The notes: generated by a model not told the origin, from the letters alone. A stretch of DNA of 17,732 nt from Nitrospirota bacterium (GCA_015233485.1 JADFXO010000047.1:1-17732); one strand, 5' to 3'. Counted from the stretch's first letter, positions 5,189-13,555 are shown. A program made the numbers and translations.

Positions 5189-7663
5189 TCACGGTTTTAT
5201 TCCAAGATTTCGCCCAAGCCTGCCATAGTTGTCTAACCATCTGCGGGCTGATTCGTCCGCAGCCGCGGCCTTGTCAGACATTATGTGTCTTAACTCTTTC
5301 CCTATGAAAAAATATATATTATGCGCCTTCCACAAATCAGGCTTTATTGAGAGTGACTTAAATATTTTGAGCACCTTGCTTATTTTTTCATACAATTCTA
5401 TATCTTCTGGCCTGGCGGACAGCGTTTCTACGAGATTGTTCATCAGGGCCGTGGCTCGAAAGCTGACTTTATGCTTATCAATTGCGATATTCCACCGCTT
5501 GATTTCATCGCTTATGCCCTTTAATCTTTCTACATCAGGATGTTTAGTTTCGAATATCGCCATCAGGTCTTTTTCTAAAATATATGCGGCGGCAATAGAG
5601 AGGGATTTGGGCAGGGGTACGGAAAGTCCCTTGTAGAAATTCATCAGCGAATAATTATTTTCGTATATCTGTCTGTACAGGTCGTCTATTCTCTCGTTGG
5701 TGCCCTGTGAGACGAGGTCAAGGACTCTTTTCTGTTCATCTTTAAACAGATGCCAAATAGAGTAGTTATCGCTGCCGAAGTGTGTCTGCATAAGCCTTAT
5801 AGCAGATGGGATAAGGCCTTTTTCAAAGGCGTCTGTCACTTCAGACTTAATTGTATTGAAATCATCGTCGCCCAAAAACTCCTTAACTCCACAATTTATA
5901 CTGTGGTCGCCCAAGTGTAACACCGCAAAGATAAACATGCGTTGCTCCCATGTTGTCTCAGATTCTATCTGAATCTTACCGGTGGCAAGCCTCATCTTGC
6001 CTGCCTTGACCGCATCGCAGGACTGGTTCTGTACTGAGTAACAAAACATGTTTATCTGCCTGTGGTCAGGTTCAAACAGAGACGAAATTGCGTAGTGGGC
6101 AACGGCGCGCATTATGTCCACCTTTGCCGGCTTTACAAACATCTCATATGGATAAGCGCCGCTGCTAAATACATTGCTTGGCGCGTGCCGAAGTTTTTCT
6201 ATATACTCGGCTTCAAGGGAAATACCGGTTAACGTCTTGGCGTACTGCATTGCCCTTGCGGCATAATTCATTACCTGAACGGTCTCAACCCCCGATATTT
6301 CGTCAAAAAACCATCCGCAGCTTGTGTACATGAGCATGGAGTTGCGCTGCATTTCGAGCAGTTTTAATACCCTTGTTCTGTCTTCCATAGGGAGATTCGT
6401 ATGGGCGTGGGAATCTATGAAAGAATGGACGTTTGCCCTGTTTCTGTTGCGAATCACGTCAATATAATCATTTCGGGCATCCCATGGGGATTTTAAATAT
6501 TTCTCTCCTTCTATTTCAAATATGCCGGCGAGCCTGTCTCTGAGCCAGTCCATAGCCTCCCGCAGCGGGCGGCGCCACTTCTGTGTCCATTCGCCCTGCG
6601 TACCGCTGTTGCAGCCACAGTCATCCATCCACCTTCCTATGCCGTGTATACAGCTCCATGAGGAGTTATCATAGATTTCCACCTCGCAAACAGGTGGGTG
6701 TTTTTCAAGGTATTGTCCGTAGTTGGTTAGTTTAACCCCCTGTGCCGCCGGATAATTGCCGGATTCTATCAGATGAAGACAGTATGTCAGGGCCATCTCG
6801 CCCCTTCTGTGGTGATGGCCGTAGGTTTCGCCGTCCGTAGCTATATGTACCAACTGGGGAAAGTCTCTGTTGTCTGTAAAGGCAGAGGTGAGCCTGTCAA
6901 TAAAATTCTCGCCCTTATTTAAAACACCGCTAAAGGCAATGTCGGAGGATATTGGGCCGTCATAGAAAAACAGGGTAATAGTCCCGCCCGAAGGGAGTTT
7001 GCACAAGTAGGGCATAGCCGGGTCAATCCGGCTGCCGCTAACATCAGTCCACACCGCTTGATCAGGTGTTTCTACGGCATGGTCCTCATCAGGCGTGCTA
7101 TTGGCGGTTTTTTTTACCCTTGAGGCCTGGCGCGGGGCGAGGATTGTGAACAATATCCCGTTTTCTGCCAACACATCGAGGGTTTCAAGGTCAACGGCGG
7201 TCTCGGCAAGCCATATGCCCTCAGGTCTCCTTCCAAAACGCGCTTGAAAATCCCTTATTCCCCATATCACCTGCGTGATTTTATCGTTGCGGTTGGCAAG
7301 CGGCATTATCATATGGTTATACACCTGGGCGATTGCCGAGCCGTGCCCGGAAAACCTCTCCATGCTCAGTTTGTCGGCCTCTAGTATGGCCAGATATACG
7401 TCAGGATTATGCCTTTGCAGCCATGACAGCAGTGTAGGCCCGAAATTAAAACTAATCTTCGAGTAGTTGTTAATAATATCGGAGACCCTTCCCTCGTGGT
7501 CGAGTATCTTTGAAGCGGCATTTGGGGCATAACATTCGGCTGTTATTCTTTCATTCCAGTCATGGTAGACCCCTGCGGAGTCCTGATACTCGACTTCCTC
7601 AAGCCATGGGTTTTCGCGCGGCGGCTGATAAAAATGACCGTGTATGCAGATATATTTTTCCAC
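5189..7663 (-). CDS. GH57 glycoside hydrolase with DUF3536 domain
   Basis: An 824-residue cytoplasmic protein with no signal peptide. The GH57 (beta/alpha)7-barrel covers roughly residues 1-300. Visible motifs are IHGHFYQPP (motif 1, 7-15), WLAETAV with candidate nucleophile E154, and ATDGETYGHHHR with candidate acid/base D277. The remainder fits DUF3536, which commonly follows this GH57 subfamily. GH57 enzymes hydrolyse, branch or transfer alpha-1,4-glucans, so a role in glycogen-type glucan metabolism is likely; the exact reaction is not determined. The start is GTG (7661-7663), with a GGGAG about 11 bp upstream. The 127-bp segment duplicated at the window's left edge lies in its 3' part. 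It appears monocistronic. Confidence 0.92.
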   Translation of the reverse strand: MEKYICIHGHFYQPPRENPWLEEVEYQDSAGVYHDWNERITAECYAPNAASKILDHEGRVSDIINNYSKISFNFGPTLLSWLQRHNPDVYLAILEADKLSMERFSGHGSAIAQVYNHMIMPLANRNDKITQVIWGIRDFQARFGRRPEGIWLAETAVDLETLDVLAENGILFTILAPRQASRVKKTANSTPDEDHAVETPDQAVWTDVSGSRIDPAMPYLCKLPSGGTITLFFYDGPISSDIAFSGVLNKGENFIDRLTSAFTDNRDFPQLVHIATDGETYGHHHRRGEMALTYCLHLIESGNYPAAQGVKLTNYGQYLEKHPPVCEVEIYDNSSWSCIHGIGRWMDDCGCNSGTQGEWTQKWRRPLREAMDWLRDRLAGIFEIEGEKYLKSPWDARNDYIDVIRNRNRANVHSFIDSHAHTNLPMEDRTRVLKLLEMQRNSMLMYTSCGWFFDEISGVETVQVMNYAARAMQYAKTLTGISLEAEYIEKLRHAPSNVFSSGAYPYEMFVKPAKVDIMRAVAHYAISSLFEPDHRQINMFCYSVQNQSCDAVKAGKMRLATGKIQIESETTWEQRMFIFAVLHLGDHSINCGVKEFLGDDDFNTIKSEVTDAFEKGLIPSAIRLMQTHFGSDNYSIWHLFKDEQKRVLDLVSQGTNERIDDLYRQIYENNYSLMNFYKGLSVPLPKSLSIAAAYILEKDLMAIFETKHPDVERLKGISDEIKRWNIAIDKHKVSFRATALMNNLVETLSARPEDIELYEKISKVLKIFKSLSIKPDLWKAHNIYFFIGKELRHIMSDKAAAADESARRWLDNYGRLGRNLGIKP
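5459..5585. repeat. Internal copy of the 127-bp direct repeat
   Basis: This is the resident copy of the repeat. It lies within the 3' part of the GH57-DUF3536 reading frame, which stays open across it, so this copy is the native context and the copy at 1-127 is the displaced one. Confidence 0.95.
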
Positions 7664-7690
7664 TTAGTTGACGGCTCCCTTCGATGTATA

Positions 7691-7719
7691 ACTATAGCAC
7701 ATATTTATATTTAGCGCAA
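7691..7719 (-). promoter_or_regulatory. Extended -10 promoter of the GH57 gene
   Basis: On the minus strand, TGCTATAGT (an extended -10; TATAGT at 7691-7696) follows a poor -35 TTGCGC (7714-7719) after 17 bp. The TG extension could compensate for the weak -35. Confidence 0.5.
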
Positions 7720-7726
7720 TCTTTGA

Positions 7727-7921
7727 TTATTTTAATGAAACCCGCGACAAAAAAGTATGTCCAACTGTCTGTCTTCTGGAATACGCTCTTTTGACTTTGG
7801 CGGAAGTATTCAATATACACTCTTTTTCAGAGCCATCGGCTGTATATCCTTTTTGGGGGACTTCGTGCAAGCTGCCGTCAAGTTTTCCGTCTGCGTCTTG
7901 AATCCAAAATTTCTCTGACAT
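7727..7921 (-). CDS. Small hypothetical protein, uncertain
   Basis: A 64-residue ORF that I do not recognise. The first 35 residues (MSEKFWIQDADGKLDG...) look protein-like and acidic. The last 25 are basic and look like random sequence, so the gene could be frameshifted or decayed. In favour of it are an AGGA-type ribosome site about 9 bp before the ATG and a good promoter about 105 bp upstream. Its end lies 63 bp before the GH57 start on the same strand, so both may share a transcript. It has no membrane segment and no cysteine motif. Confidence 0.4.
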   Translation of the reverse strand: MSEKFWIQDADGKLDGSLHEVPQKGYTADGSEKECILNTSAKVKRAYSRRQTVGHTFLSRVSLK

Positions 7922-7986
7922 ATTACGTCATCCTGTGGTCTGGCTTTATTGCCGCTAATCCGGCTGTTTTGATCGCTATAAAGCCC

Positions 7987-8003
7987 TTATGTTTTAAACA
8001 TAA
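7987..8003. promoter_or_regulatory. Perfect 17-bp palindrome, possible operator
   Basis: TTATGTTT-T-AAACATAA is an exact 8-1-8 inverted repeat. It lies about 24 bp downstream of the predicted start of the leftward promoter (8034-8062), a typical repressor position. AT-rich odd-length palindromes of this size often bind dimeric regulators; no cognate regulator is in the window. Confidence 0.4.
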
Positions 8004-8033
8004 CTAACCAGTATTGCAGCTTTTATGGCACAT

Positions 8034-8062
8034 AAAATAACACCATTAGTTTTATTTGTCAA
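8034..8062 (-). promoter_or_regulatory. Leftward promoter for the small ORF (and perhaps GH57)
   Basis: On the minus strand, TTGACA (8057-8062) and TATTTT (8034-8039) are separated by 17 bp. The only genes downstream are the 64-residue ORF and GH57. Confidence 0.5.
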
Positions 8063-8140
8063 GCAGTAATGAAATAATATTTATAAGGGTCATAATCTTA
8101 TTTTGCCGCAGGACTTCCAACAATTAAGATGAGAGAATCT

Positions 8141-8169
8141 ATGACAGAACTGCGTGAAAATGCTACAAT
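8141..8169 (+). promoter_or_regulatory. Promoter of the hybrid kinase gene
   Basis: ATGACA (8141-8146) and an extended -10 TGCTACAAT (TACAAT at 8164-8169) are 17 bp apart, each 5/6 to consensus. Transcription would start near 8176, just before the 23-codon mini-ORF at 8210. Confidence 0.6.
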
Positions 8170-8209
8170 TAAATATAAGCGGCAAAATCGGCACTATGAG
8201 GTTATCTAA

Positions 8210-8281
8210 ATGAACGAAAAGACATATGAGACAGGCGTTATCGGCGGCGGCCTTGTTGCCAGGCTCACGGCCAATATTTGA
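8210..8281 (+). CDS. 23-codon upstream ORF, possible leader peptide
   Basis: An ATG with GAGG about 8 bp upstream opens a 23-residue frame that ends in a TGA. That TGA overlaps the TTGAGG ribosome site of the hybrid kinase (ATG at 8292). Ribosomes ending here would be placed at the kinase start, so it could couple or tune kinase translation. The peptide contains GVIGGGLVARL, which resembles the start of a dinucleotide-binding fold, so it could instead be the remnant of another gene. Too short to prove by sequence alone. Confidence 0.35.
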   Translation: MNEKTYETGVIGGGLVARLTANI

Positions 8282-8291
8282 GGTTCACCCC

Positions 8292-11000
8292 ATGAGAGAG
8301 CTATACCACTACGCCAAAGACATCATAGACAGCTCGATAGACATGATTATAGCTGTCGATATGGACAGAACTATCATTGAGTTTAACAGGGCTGCCGAGG
8401 CGGTATTCGGATACGAGGCTCAGGAAATGCTGGGCCGGACAATCGATATTTTGTATAATGACCCGGCCGAGGGCCTCGAAGTATATAAGTCACTGGCGGC
8501 GGCTTCCTGCTATCGTGGCGTTGTCGCAAACAAGAGAAAAAACGGCGAGGTGTTTATGGCCTATCTCTCGGCCTCCACGCTTAAAAATATTGACGGCAAA
8601 CCTGTCGGGTTCATGGGAATATCTCGTGACATAACAGAGCAAAGGGCAATGGAGGAGGCCGTCGTCGCGTCGGAAAAGAGGTATCGCTCCCTCGTTGAGA
8701 ATATGAACGAGTTCGTCGCCGAAATTAACATAACAGGGGCATTGTATTTTGTTAACAAGTTTTTTTCAGAAAGCACCGGCCATAGTGTCGATTCCTTAAT
8801 CGATTCGAATTTCTACTCGTTTATCCATCCTGATGATTTAGAAGGTTTATCTGCCCGATGCCGGCAGGCTATGGACAAGGGCGGACAGATAAGGGGCTGC
8901 GAATTCAGATTTAGAAATAAAGACGGCTCGTACATACATCTTCTCACAAACGCTGACCCTGTGTATGATTATATGGGGAATCTGAGGTCTTTATTGTTAG
9001 TATCGTTCGATATTACGGCGATGAAGACGGTTGAAGGGCAGATGAAAAACGCCAAAGACACGGCAGAGGCGGCCAACGCGGCAAAGAGCGAATTCCTTGC
9101 CAATATGAGCCACGAACTGCGCACCCCGATGAACGGGATAATCGGGATGGCCGAGCTGCTGCTGGACACTCCGCTCAATAAGGGACAGAGAAAGTACCTG
9201 TCTATGCTTAGGGAATCGGCCGATTCCCTCCTGGCGCTCTTAAACGGCATCCTGGATTTCTCAAAAATAGAGGCTGGTAAGCTTGAACTTGAGGAGATTG
9301 ATTTCGACATCCGCGACGTAATCGAGCAGGCCGTCGAATCCCTCAGTGTGCAGGCGCAAAAAAAGGCAATACTGTTTTTATCCTATATTGCACAAGATGT
9401 GCCCCATATGGTAAAAGGAGACCCCGTACGCTTTAAACAAATCATCGTCAATCTGGCAGGAAACGCCATAAAGTTCACAGAAAAGGGCGAAGTCACCGTC
9501 AGGCTTGAGACATGCCCGGAAGAGGAAGGAGTGCTTCGTGTCCGCGTCTCGGATACCGGACCGGGCATCCCCGCCGACAAGGTAAACAAAATATTCGAAA
9601 GCTTTACGCAGGTCGACGGCTCTACCACGAGGAGATACGGCGGCACAGGCCTGGGGCTTGCTATAACGAAAAGACTCGTAACCCTCATGCAGGGCGAAAT
9701 AGAAGTCATAAGCGAAGAGGGGAAGGGCAGCACCTTTGACTTTAGCGTGCGCTTGCAAAAGGCAGCGCTGTCACCGCTCCCAAATCATAATATCATAGCC
9801 AAACTTGCCGATAAACGTATACTGCTGATAGACGGCCACGATCTAAGCAGGACGATCATTCGGGAGATGTCCGAGGCCGCCGGCATGAAAGTCTGCGAGG
9901 CAAAAGACTCTGTAACTATCCTCGCCGGCATTGAACAAGCGGCAGAGGCAAACGAACATTTTGACCTAATACTCTTAGATTCCGGTATTGACGACATAGA
10001 CCCACGCGACCTGATGGAACTGCTGATGACCGACCCGCTCACGTTTGAGACAGACGTAATCCTGATGGTACACGGGCAGAACAAGGATGCTGAGAGCCGC
10101 TGGAAGGGACTAAAGATATGGGGCTCGCTGTCCAAACCAATAAAACGCTCCACGTTCTATGATTCCATTCACCTTGCAATGGGGGGATTTTTGAGTGAGA
10201 CTTCGGTTGCGAAAACATGTTACACTAAAGCGCCGGAGGGCAAGAGGAGCTATTATAAAATACTGCTTGCGGAGGATAATATCGTCAACCAGGAGCTTGC
10301 CATAGGTTTAATAGAAAAAAACGGCCATTCCGTATCGGTTGCGTGTACTGGCACAGAGGCCATTGCCGCCCTTGCTAAGAATCGCTTCGATGTCGTGCTT
10401 ATGGATGTGGAAATGCCGCAGATGAACGGCCTTGAGGCGACGCGCTACATAAGGAACTCGAAATCAGGGGATTTCAACCCTAACATACCCATAATAGCCA
10501 TGACCGCCAACGCCTTTCAGGATGACAAGGAGCGTTGTCTCAATGCCGGGATGAACGACTATATCTCCAAGCCTATATCGGTTGTCCAGTTGTTGGAAGT
10601 TATTGAACGCACGATGGACGGTGTTTCGGTACAAGGGGAAGCCCCTCCGGCAGCGATCAGCAAAAACGATATATTCGATAAAGATGGACTGTTTGACAGG
10701 CTAGACGACGAAGTGTTTATCAGAAAGATATGTGCCATTTTCAGAGATGACGCCGCGGTGCAAATGGATAAATTAAAGAACGCCCTTGCCGCGGATAACG
10801 CCGCGGAGGTGGAGCTTGTCGCGCATACGATAAAGGGTATGGCCGCAAATTTAAGCGGCATAAGGACAAAGAACGAAGCGATGCGAATGGAGATGGCCGC
10901 CAGAAAATTAGACCTCTCACAGGCTCATTCGATCTATCCACAACTTGAAAAGGAGATAAACGCCTTGCTTGCCGCCATTTCTAATTCACAACTAATATAA
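8292..11000 (+). CDS. Hybrid histidine kinase PAS-PAS-HisKA-HATPase-REC-REC-HPt
   Basis: A 902-residue soluble tripartite (BarA-type) sensor kinase. Two PAS domains (about 1-118 and 125-245) sense a signal in the cytoplasm; there is no membrane segment or periplasmic sensor. HisKA carries phospho-His 274 (NMSHELRTPMNG). The HATPase has N390-type, DTGPGIP and GGTGLGLAI boxes. The first receiver has D563 but an ID-G-HD start in place of the acidic pair, so it is partly degenerate. The second receiver is complete (AEDN, D705, MTA, SKP). The C-terminal HPt carries H845 (AHTIKGMAANL). The start at 8292 is chosen for TGAGG 8 bp upstream; an in-frame ATG at 8226 has no good ribosome site and adds 22 non-PAS residues. 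The lone receiver 30 bp downstream is the likely phosphorelay acceptor. Confidence 0.93.
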   Translation: MRELYHYAKDIIDSSIDMIIAVDMDRTIIEFNRAAEAVFGYEAQEMLGRTIDILYNDPAEGLEVYKSLAAASCYRGVVANKRKNGEVFMAYLSASTLKNIDGKPVGFMGISRDITEQRAMEEAVVASEKRYRSLVENMNEFVAEINITGALYFVNKFFSESTGHSVDSLIDSNFYSFIHPDDLEGLSARCRQAMDKGGQIRGCEFRFRNKDGSYIHLLTNADPVYDYMGNLRSLLLVSFDITAMKTVEGQMKNAKDTAEAANAAKSEFLANMSHELRTPMNGIIGMAELLLDTPLNKGQRKYLSMLRESADSLLALLNGILDFSKIEAGKLELEEIDFDIRDVIEQAVESLSVQAQKKAILFLSYIAQDVPHMVKGDPVRFKQIIVNLAGNAIKFTEKGEVTVRLETCPEEEGVLRVRVSDTGPGIPADKVNKIFESFTQVDGSTTRRYGGTGLGLAITKRLVTLMQGEIEVISEEGKGSTFDFSVRLQKAALSPLPNHNIIAKLADKRILLIDGHDLSRTIIREMSEAAGMKVCEAKDSVTILAGIEQAAEANEHFDLILLDSGIDDIDPRDLMELLMTDPLTFETDVILMVHGQNKDAESRWKGLKIWGSLSKPIKRSTFYDSIHLAMGGFLSETSVAKTCYTKAPEGKRSYYKILLAEDNIVNQELAIGLIEKNGHSVSVACTGTEAIAALAKNRFDVVLMDVEMPQMNGLEATRYIRNSKSGDFNPNIPIIAMTANAFQDDKERCLNAGMNDYISKPISVVQLLEVIERTMDGVSVQGEAPPAAISKNDIFDKDGLFDRLDDEVFIRKICAIFRDDAAVQMDKLKNALAADNAAEVELVAHTIKGMAANLSGIRTKNEAMRMEMAARKLDLSQAHSIYPQLEKEINALLAAISNSQLI

Positions 11001-11030
11001 AAAAATTAATAATAAAAAGGGAGGAAGAGA

Positions 11031-11465
11031 ATGAGAATATTAATTGCTGAAGACGATTTTACAAGCCGCACCTTGCTACAGCATTTCCTAAGTCCATATG
11101 GAGAGTGTGACGTGACGGTAAACGGCATGGAGGCTGTGGAGGCTTTTATGCTGGCAGTTGATGAGGGACAACCCTATGACCTCATCTGTTTGGATATAAT
11201 GATGCCTGAACTGGATGGAATAAGGGCACTGAAGGCGATACGCGACAAGGAAAAGGCTATGGGTACCGCAACGCATGACGAGGTAAAGGTAGTGATGACA
11301 ACGGCCCTCGATTCCCCCAGGGATGTGATAGAGGCCTACTACAGGGGCGGCTGTACGGACTATCTGACAAAACCTATTGATACGCAAAAACTGTTGAACC
11401 TTCTGAAAGGATACGGCCTGATAGGTAATATAGACAAGTTAACGGACAGAGAAACAGGCGGATAA
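11031..11465 (+). CDS. Stand-alone CheY-like response regulator
   Basis: A 144-residue single receiver domain with no output domain. The acidic pocket is EDD (7-9), the phospho-acceptor is D55 (CLDIMMPELDG), the switch residue is T90/T91 and the conserved lysine is K114 (LTKPID). A short C-terminal tail follows. The ribosome site GGGAGG is well placed. Spacing of 30 bp after the hybrid kinase suggests one operon in which the kinase's HPt domain (H845) hands phosphate to D55. Output must be by protein-protein contact, as in CheY or Spo0F; the partner is not visible. The start of the next gene's coding sequence probably touches its 3' end. Confidence 0.93.
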   Translation: MRILIAEDDFTSRTLLQHFLSPYGECDVTVNGMEAVEAFMLAVDEGQPYDLICLDIMMPELDGIRALKAIRDKEKAMGTATHDEVKVVMTTALDSPRDVIEAYYRGGCTDYLTKPIDTQKLLNLLKGYGLIGNIDKLTDRETGG

Positions 11466-11583
11466 TAAAATCATAAGGCAACTGATAAAGAGCGTTTATA
11501 ACGGCTGGCCCTTTGACTTTAAGAAAAGTGCGTTTCCCTGTGAGTTCTTAGGCCGCCCTGCCCTGAGGACAACGTATGAGGAG
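11443..11583 (+). other. In-frame N-terminal extension of the hydrolase without a normal start codon
   Basis: The hydrolase frame is open from 11443. From about 11473 it reads like protein (IRQLIKSVYNGWPFDFKK..., then FLGRPALRTTYEE). No ATG, GTG or TTG occurs in this frame before 11584. ATC (11470) and ATA (11473) lie 8-11 bp after an AGGCGG that could serve as ribosome site. Start by a rare codon, a mutated ATG (ATA AGG CAA) or a base error are all possible. Confidence 0.5.
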
Positions 11584-12372
11584 TTGTGGATTAAAAATCC
11601 GGACGGGCCGGATGTCTACGCCCATGTGCACAGGCCGCTTAGTGCCGCCGCCGTGGATAGGGGGTATCCGGGCGTTATATTCGTACCCGGTGGCGCTTCC
11701 CCCGGCACGGCTTATGACGGCCTCACGGAGGTCACCGCGGACGATGTTGCCGCGCTGGGTACTGTCGTCCTCCATTACGACCCCGCGGGAAGGGGCAAGA
11801 CCACCGGCGTTGAGGACTACTGGGGCGTACGCCATCAGAGAGAACTTTCGGCTGTAATCAAACGATTTTTCGACGTAGAGGGCGTAAACCGCGAAAACGT
11901 GGGGATTTTGGCCTTCTCCATAGGGATAACGACTGCCGCGGGCGCGCTTTGCAGATTCCCCGCCAACGGCTGCCGGATAAAATATTTGTTTGACTGGGAA
12001 GGCCCGTCTAACAGGATTAATATCACAAAAAACGACACACATGAGCCTCTGATGGATTTTCCCATGTCAAATGACGAATTTGGGCGAGAGCGCGAGGCCG
12101 CCGCCTTTATCGGCGGAATAACCTGCGATTATTTCAGATATCAGGGCGCCATTGACCACATGCAAGGCGCATATAAGGGACACGCCATAGAGCTTTTAAA
12201 TAAGGCAAGGGCGGGTTTGGCGCGCTCAGTCAGGTGTAACGATAACCCGCCGAATTGTTATTACGAAGAGGCTCATCCTGAGAGGTATCAATGGGTACAC
12301 ACGGAATCTAATCAAAAGGGCCGGAAGAGTTGGATATTAAAATATCTGCTGGAGATGCAAAATGCAGTATAA
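11584..12372 (+). CDS. Alpha/beta hydrolase-fold protein
   Basis: An esterase/acyl-hydrolase fold. The strand-turn VIFVPGGASPG (31-41) gives the oxyanion region. A nucleophile elbow AFSIG places Ser112; the first Gly of the usual GxSxG is Ala here. D137 (LFDWEG) and H192 (AIDHMQG) are candidates for the rest of the triad. Residues 60-70 (TVVLHYDPAGRG) are typical of the family. I give the first canonical start (TTG 11584, 262 residues), but the true N-terminus is probably some 37 residues upstream. Its last codons overlap the start of the GT9 gene by 11 bp (12362-12372), so it leads the five-gene block. A deacylase or transacylase acting on the glycoconjugate or its lipid is a reasonable guess from context, not shown by sequence. 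Confidence 0.75.
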   Translation: MWIKNPDGPDVYAHVHRPLSAAAVDRGYPGVIFVPGGASPGTAYDGLTEVTADDVAALGTVVLHYDPAGRGKTTGVEDYWGVRHQRELSAVIKRFFDVEGVNRENVGILAFSIGITTAAGALCRFPANGCRIKYLFDWEGPSNRINITKNDTHEPLMDFPMSNDEFGREREAAAFIGGITCDYFRYQGAIDHMQGAYKGHAIELLNKARAGLARSVRCNDNPPNCYYEEAHPERYQWVHTESNQKGRKSWILKYLLEMQNAV

Positions 12373-13555
12373 GATAATAAACAGGAAAAAACGCATCGCA
12401 ACAGCGGCGGCCGACATGATGGGAGGAATTCTCCACGCCCCGTTTAAATTATTCAAAAGGCATAGGGAAATAGACCCGGGGCAGATAAACACCATACTGG
12501 TAATCCGCACCGCCTATATCGGAGACGCCATAATGACATTACCGATGCTGAAACCCCTGCAAGCAGGATTTCCCAACGCCAAAATTTCCTTTTTGACCTC
12601 TGCCGGGGCGGCTCATGCCCTTGAAACCAACCCGTACATCCATGACATAATCGCCTATGACCCGTTCTGGTTCTATGCCCCATATAAAAAGAGAAAATAC
12701 AGGGAAAATGGAAAAAAGAGAAAGACATATCTTGAGCTTATGCGAGAGCTAAGGGGACGGAAGTTCGACCTCGTAATTGAGGCACGGGGCGACATCAGGG
12801 ATATCCTCATGCTCGTCAGGCCATTGGACGCGAGATATAAGGTAAGCTACGGCGTTGGCGGAGGCGGTTTTTTACTGACGCACGTAGTACCCTACGGCGG
12901 GCTAAGACATAAGATAGAGTATCACCTTGATATTGCGAGGTATTTGGGCTGCCCCGTTTCTGACGGTGCCGCTGAGATAGAATGGGGCATTTATCTGACT
13001 AAAGAGGAGAAGGCCAATACAAGGAAATTCCTGAGGGACAATAGTATAAATAAACCTTTCGGCGCGGTTCACCCCGGCGTGAGGATTCCACTTAAAAAAT
13101 GGCAATTAGAGAGATACGCGGAGCTATATGACACGATAGCGCGGGATTTGGGCATGAGGACGGTCATAACCGCCTCCAGCAAAGACACGGATTACGTAAA
13201 GGAAATGTTAAAACTGATGAGGACACAGCCGGTGGATTTAACGGGGAGGCTGACGCTTAGGGAACTTGCCGGTGTGATTAGTGAGTCTCTCTTGTTTGTC
13301 TGCAACGACAGCGCCCCGATGCACATAGCCGCCTCCATGGGTGTGCCTGTTGTGGCCGTTTTCGGGCCGTCGAAGAGCATTGAGACCGCACCCTACGGGA
13401 ATCCGCACAGGGTAGTAGAGAAGGACTTCCCATGCAGATATACCTGTGACGAAAACACCTGCAAGCACCAGCGTTTCCATGCCTGTATGGAGGCCATAGA
13501 GGTGGAAGATGTCATTGCCGCCATAAAGGATTTACTAAAGGAGGTCAATGTTTAG
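12362..13555 (+). CDS. GT9 (heptosyltransferase-like) glycosyltransferase
   Basis: A 397-residue GT-B enzyme of the WaaC/WaaF (ADP-heptose:LPS heptosyltransferase) family. The N-terminal TILVIRTAYIGDAIMTLP (44-61) carries the conserved Asp55. The C-terminal NDSAPMHIAASMGVPVVAVFGPS (315-337) is the donor-nucleotide motif. Residues 238-247 (HPGVRIPLKK) correspond to the family's HPG..KKW segment. A four-Cys cluster (C358, C362, C367, C375) near the end is common in this family. The enzyme acts at the cytoplasmic face on a lipid-linked core. The start ATG 12362 overlaps the hydrolase, with GGAG about 7 bp upstream. The gene overlaps the next by 8 bp. Sugar donor and acceptor are unknown; true heptose use cannot be inferred. 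Confidence 0.9.
   Translation: MQYKIINRKKRIATAAADMMGGILHAPFKLFKRHREIDPGQINTILVIRTAYIGDAIMTLPMLKPLQAGFPNAKISFLTSAGAAHALETNPYIHDIIAYDPFWFYAPYKKRKYRENGKKRKTYLELMRELRGRKFDLVIEARGDIRDILMLVRPLDARYKVSYGVGGGGFLLTHVVPYGGLRHKIEYHLDIARYLGCPVSDGAAEIEWGIYLTKEEKANTRKFLRDNSINKPFGAVHPGVRIPLKKWQLERYAELYDTIARDLGMRTVITASSKDTDYVKEMLKLMRTQPVDLTGRLTLRELAGVISESLLFVCNDSAPMHIAASMGVPVVAVFGPSKSIETAPYGNPHRVVEKDFPCRYTCDENTCKHQRFHACMEAIEVEDVIAAIKDLLKEVNV

Noticed and set aside
8129..8209. 26-codon ORF as a firm gene
   Set aside because: It overlaps the kinase promoter and has no close ribosome site; kept only as an observation.
11548..12042. 164-residue minus-strand ORF
   Set aside because: Antisense to the hydrolase; GC-codon shadow without a ribosome site.
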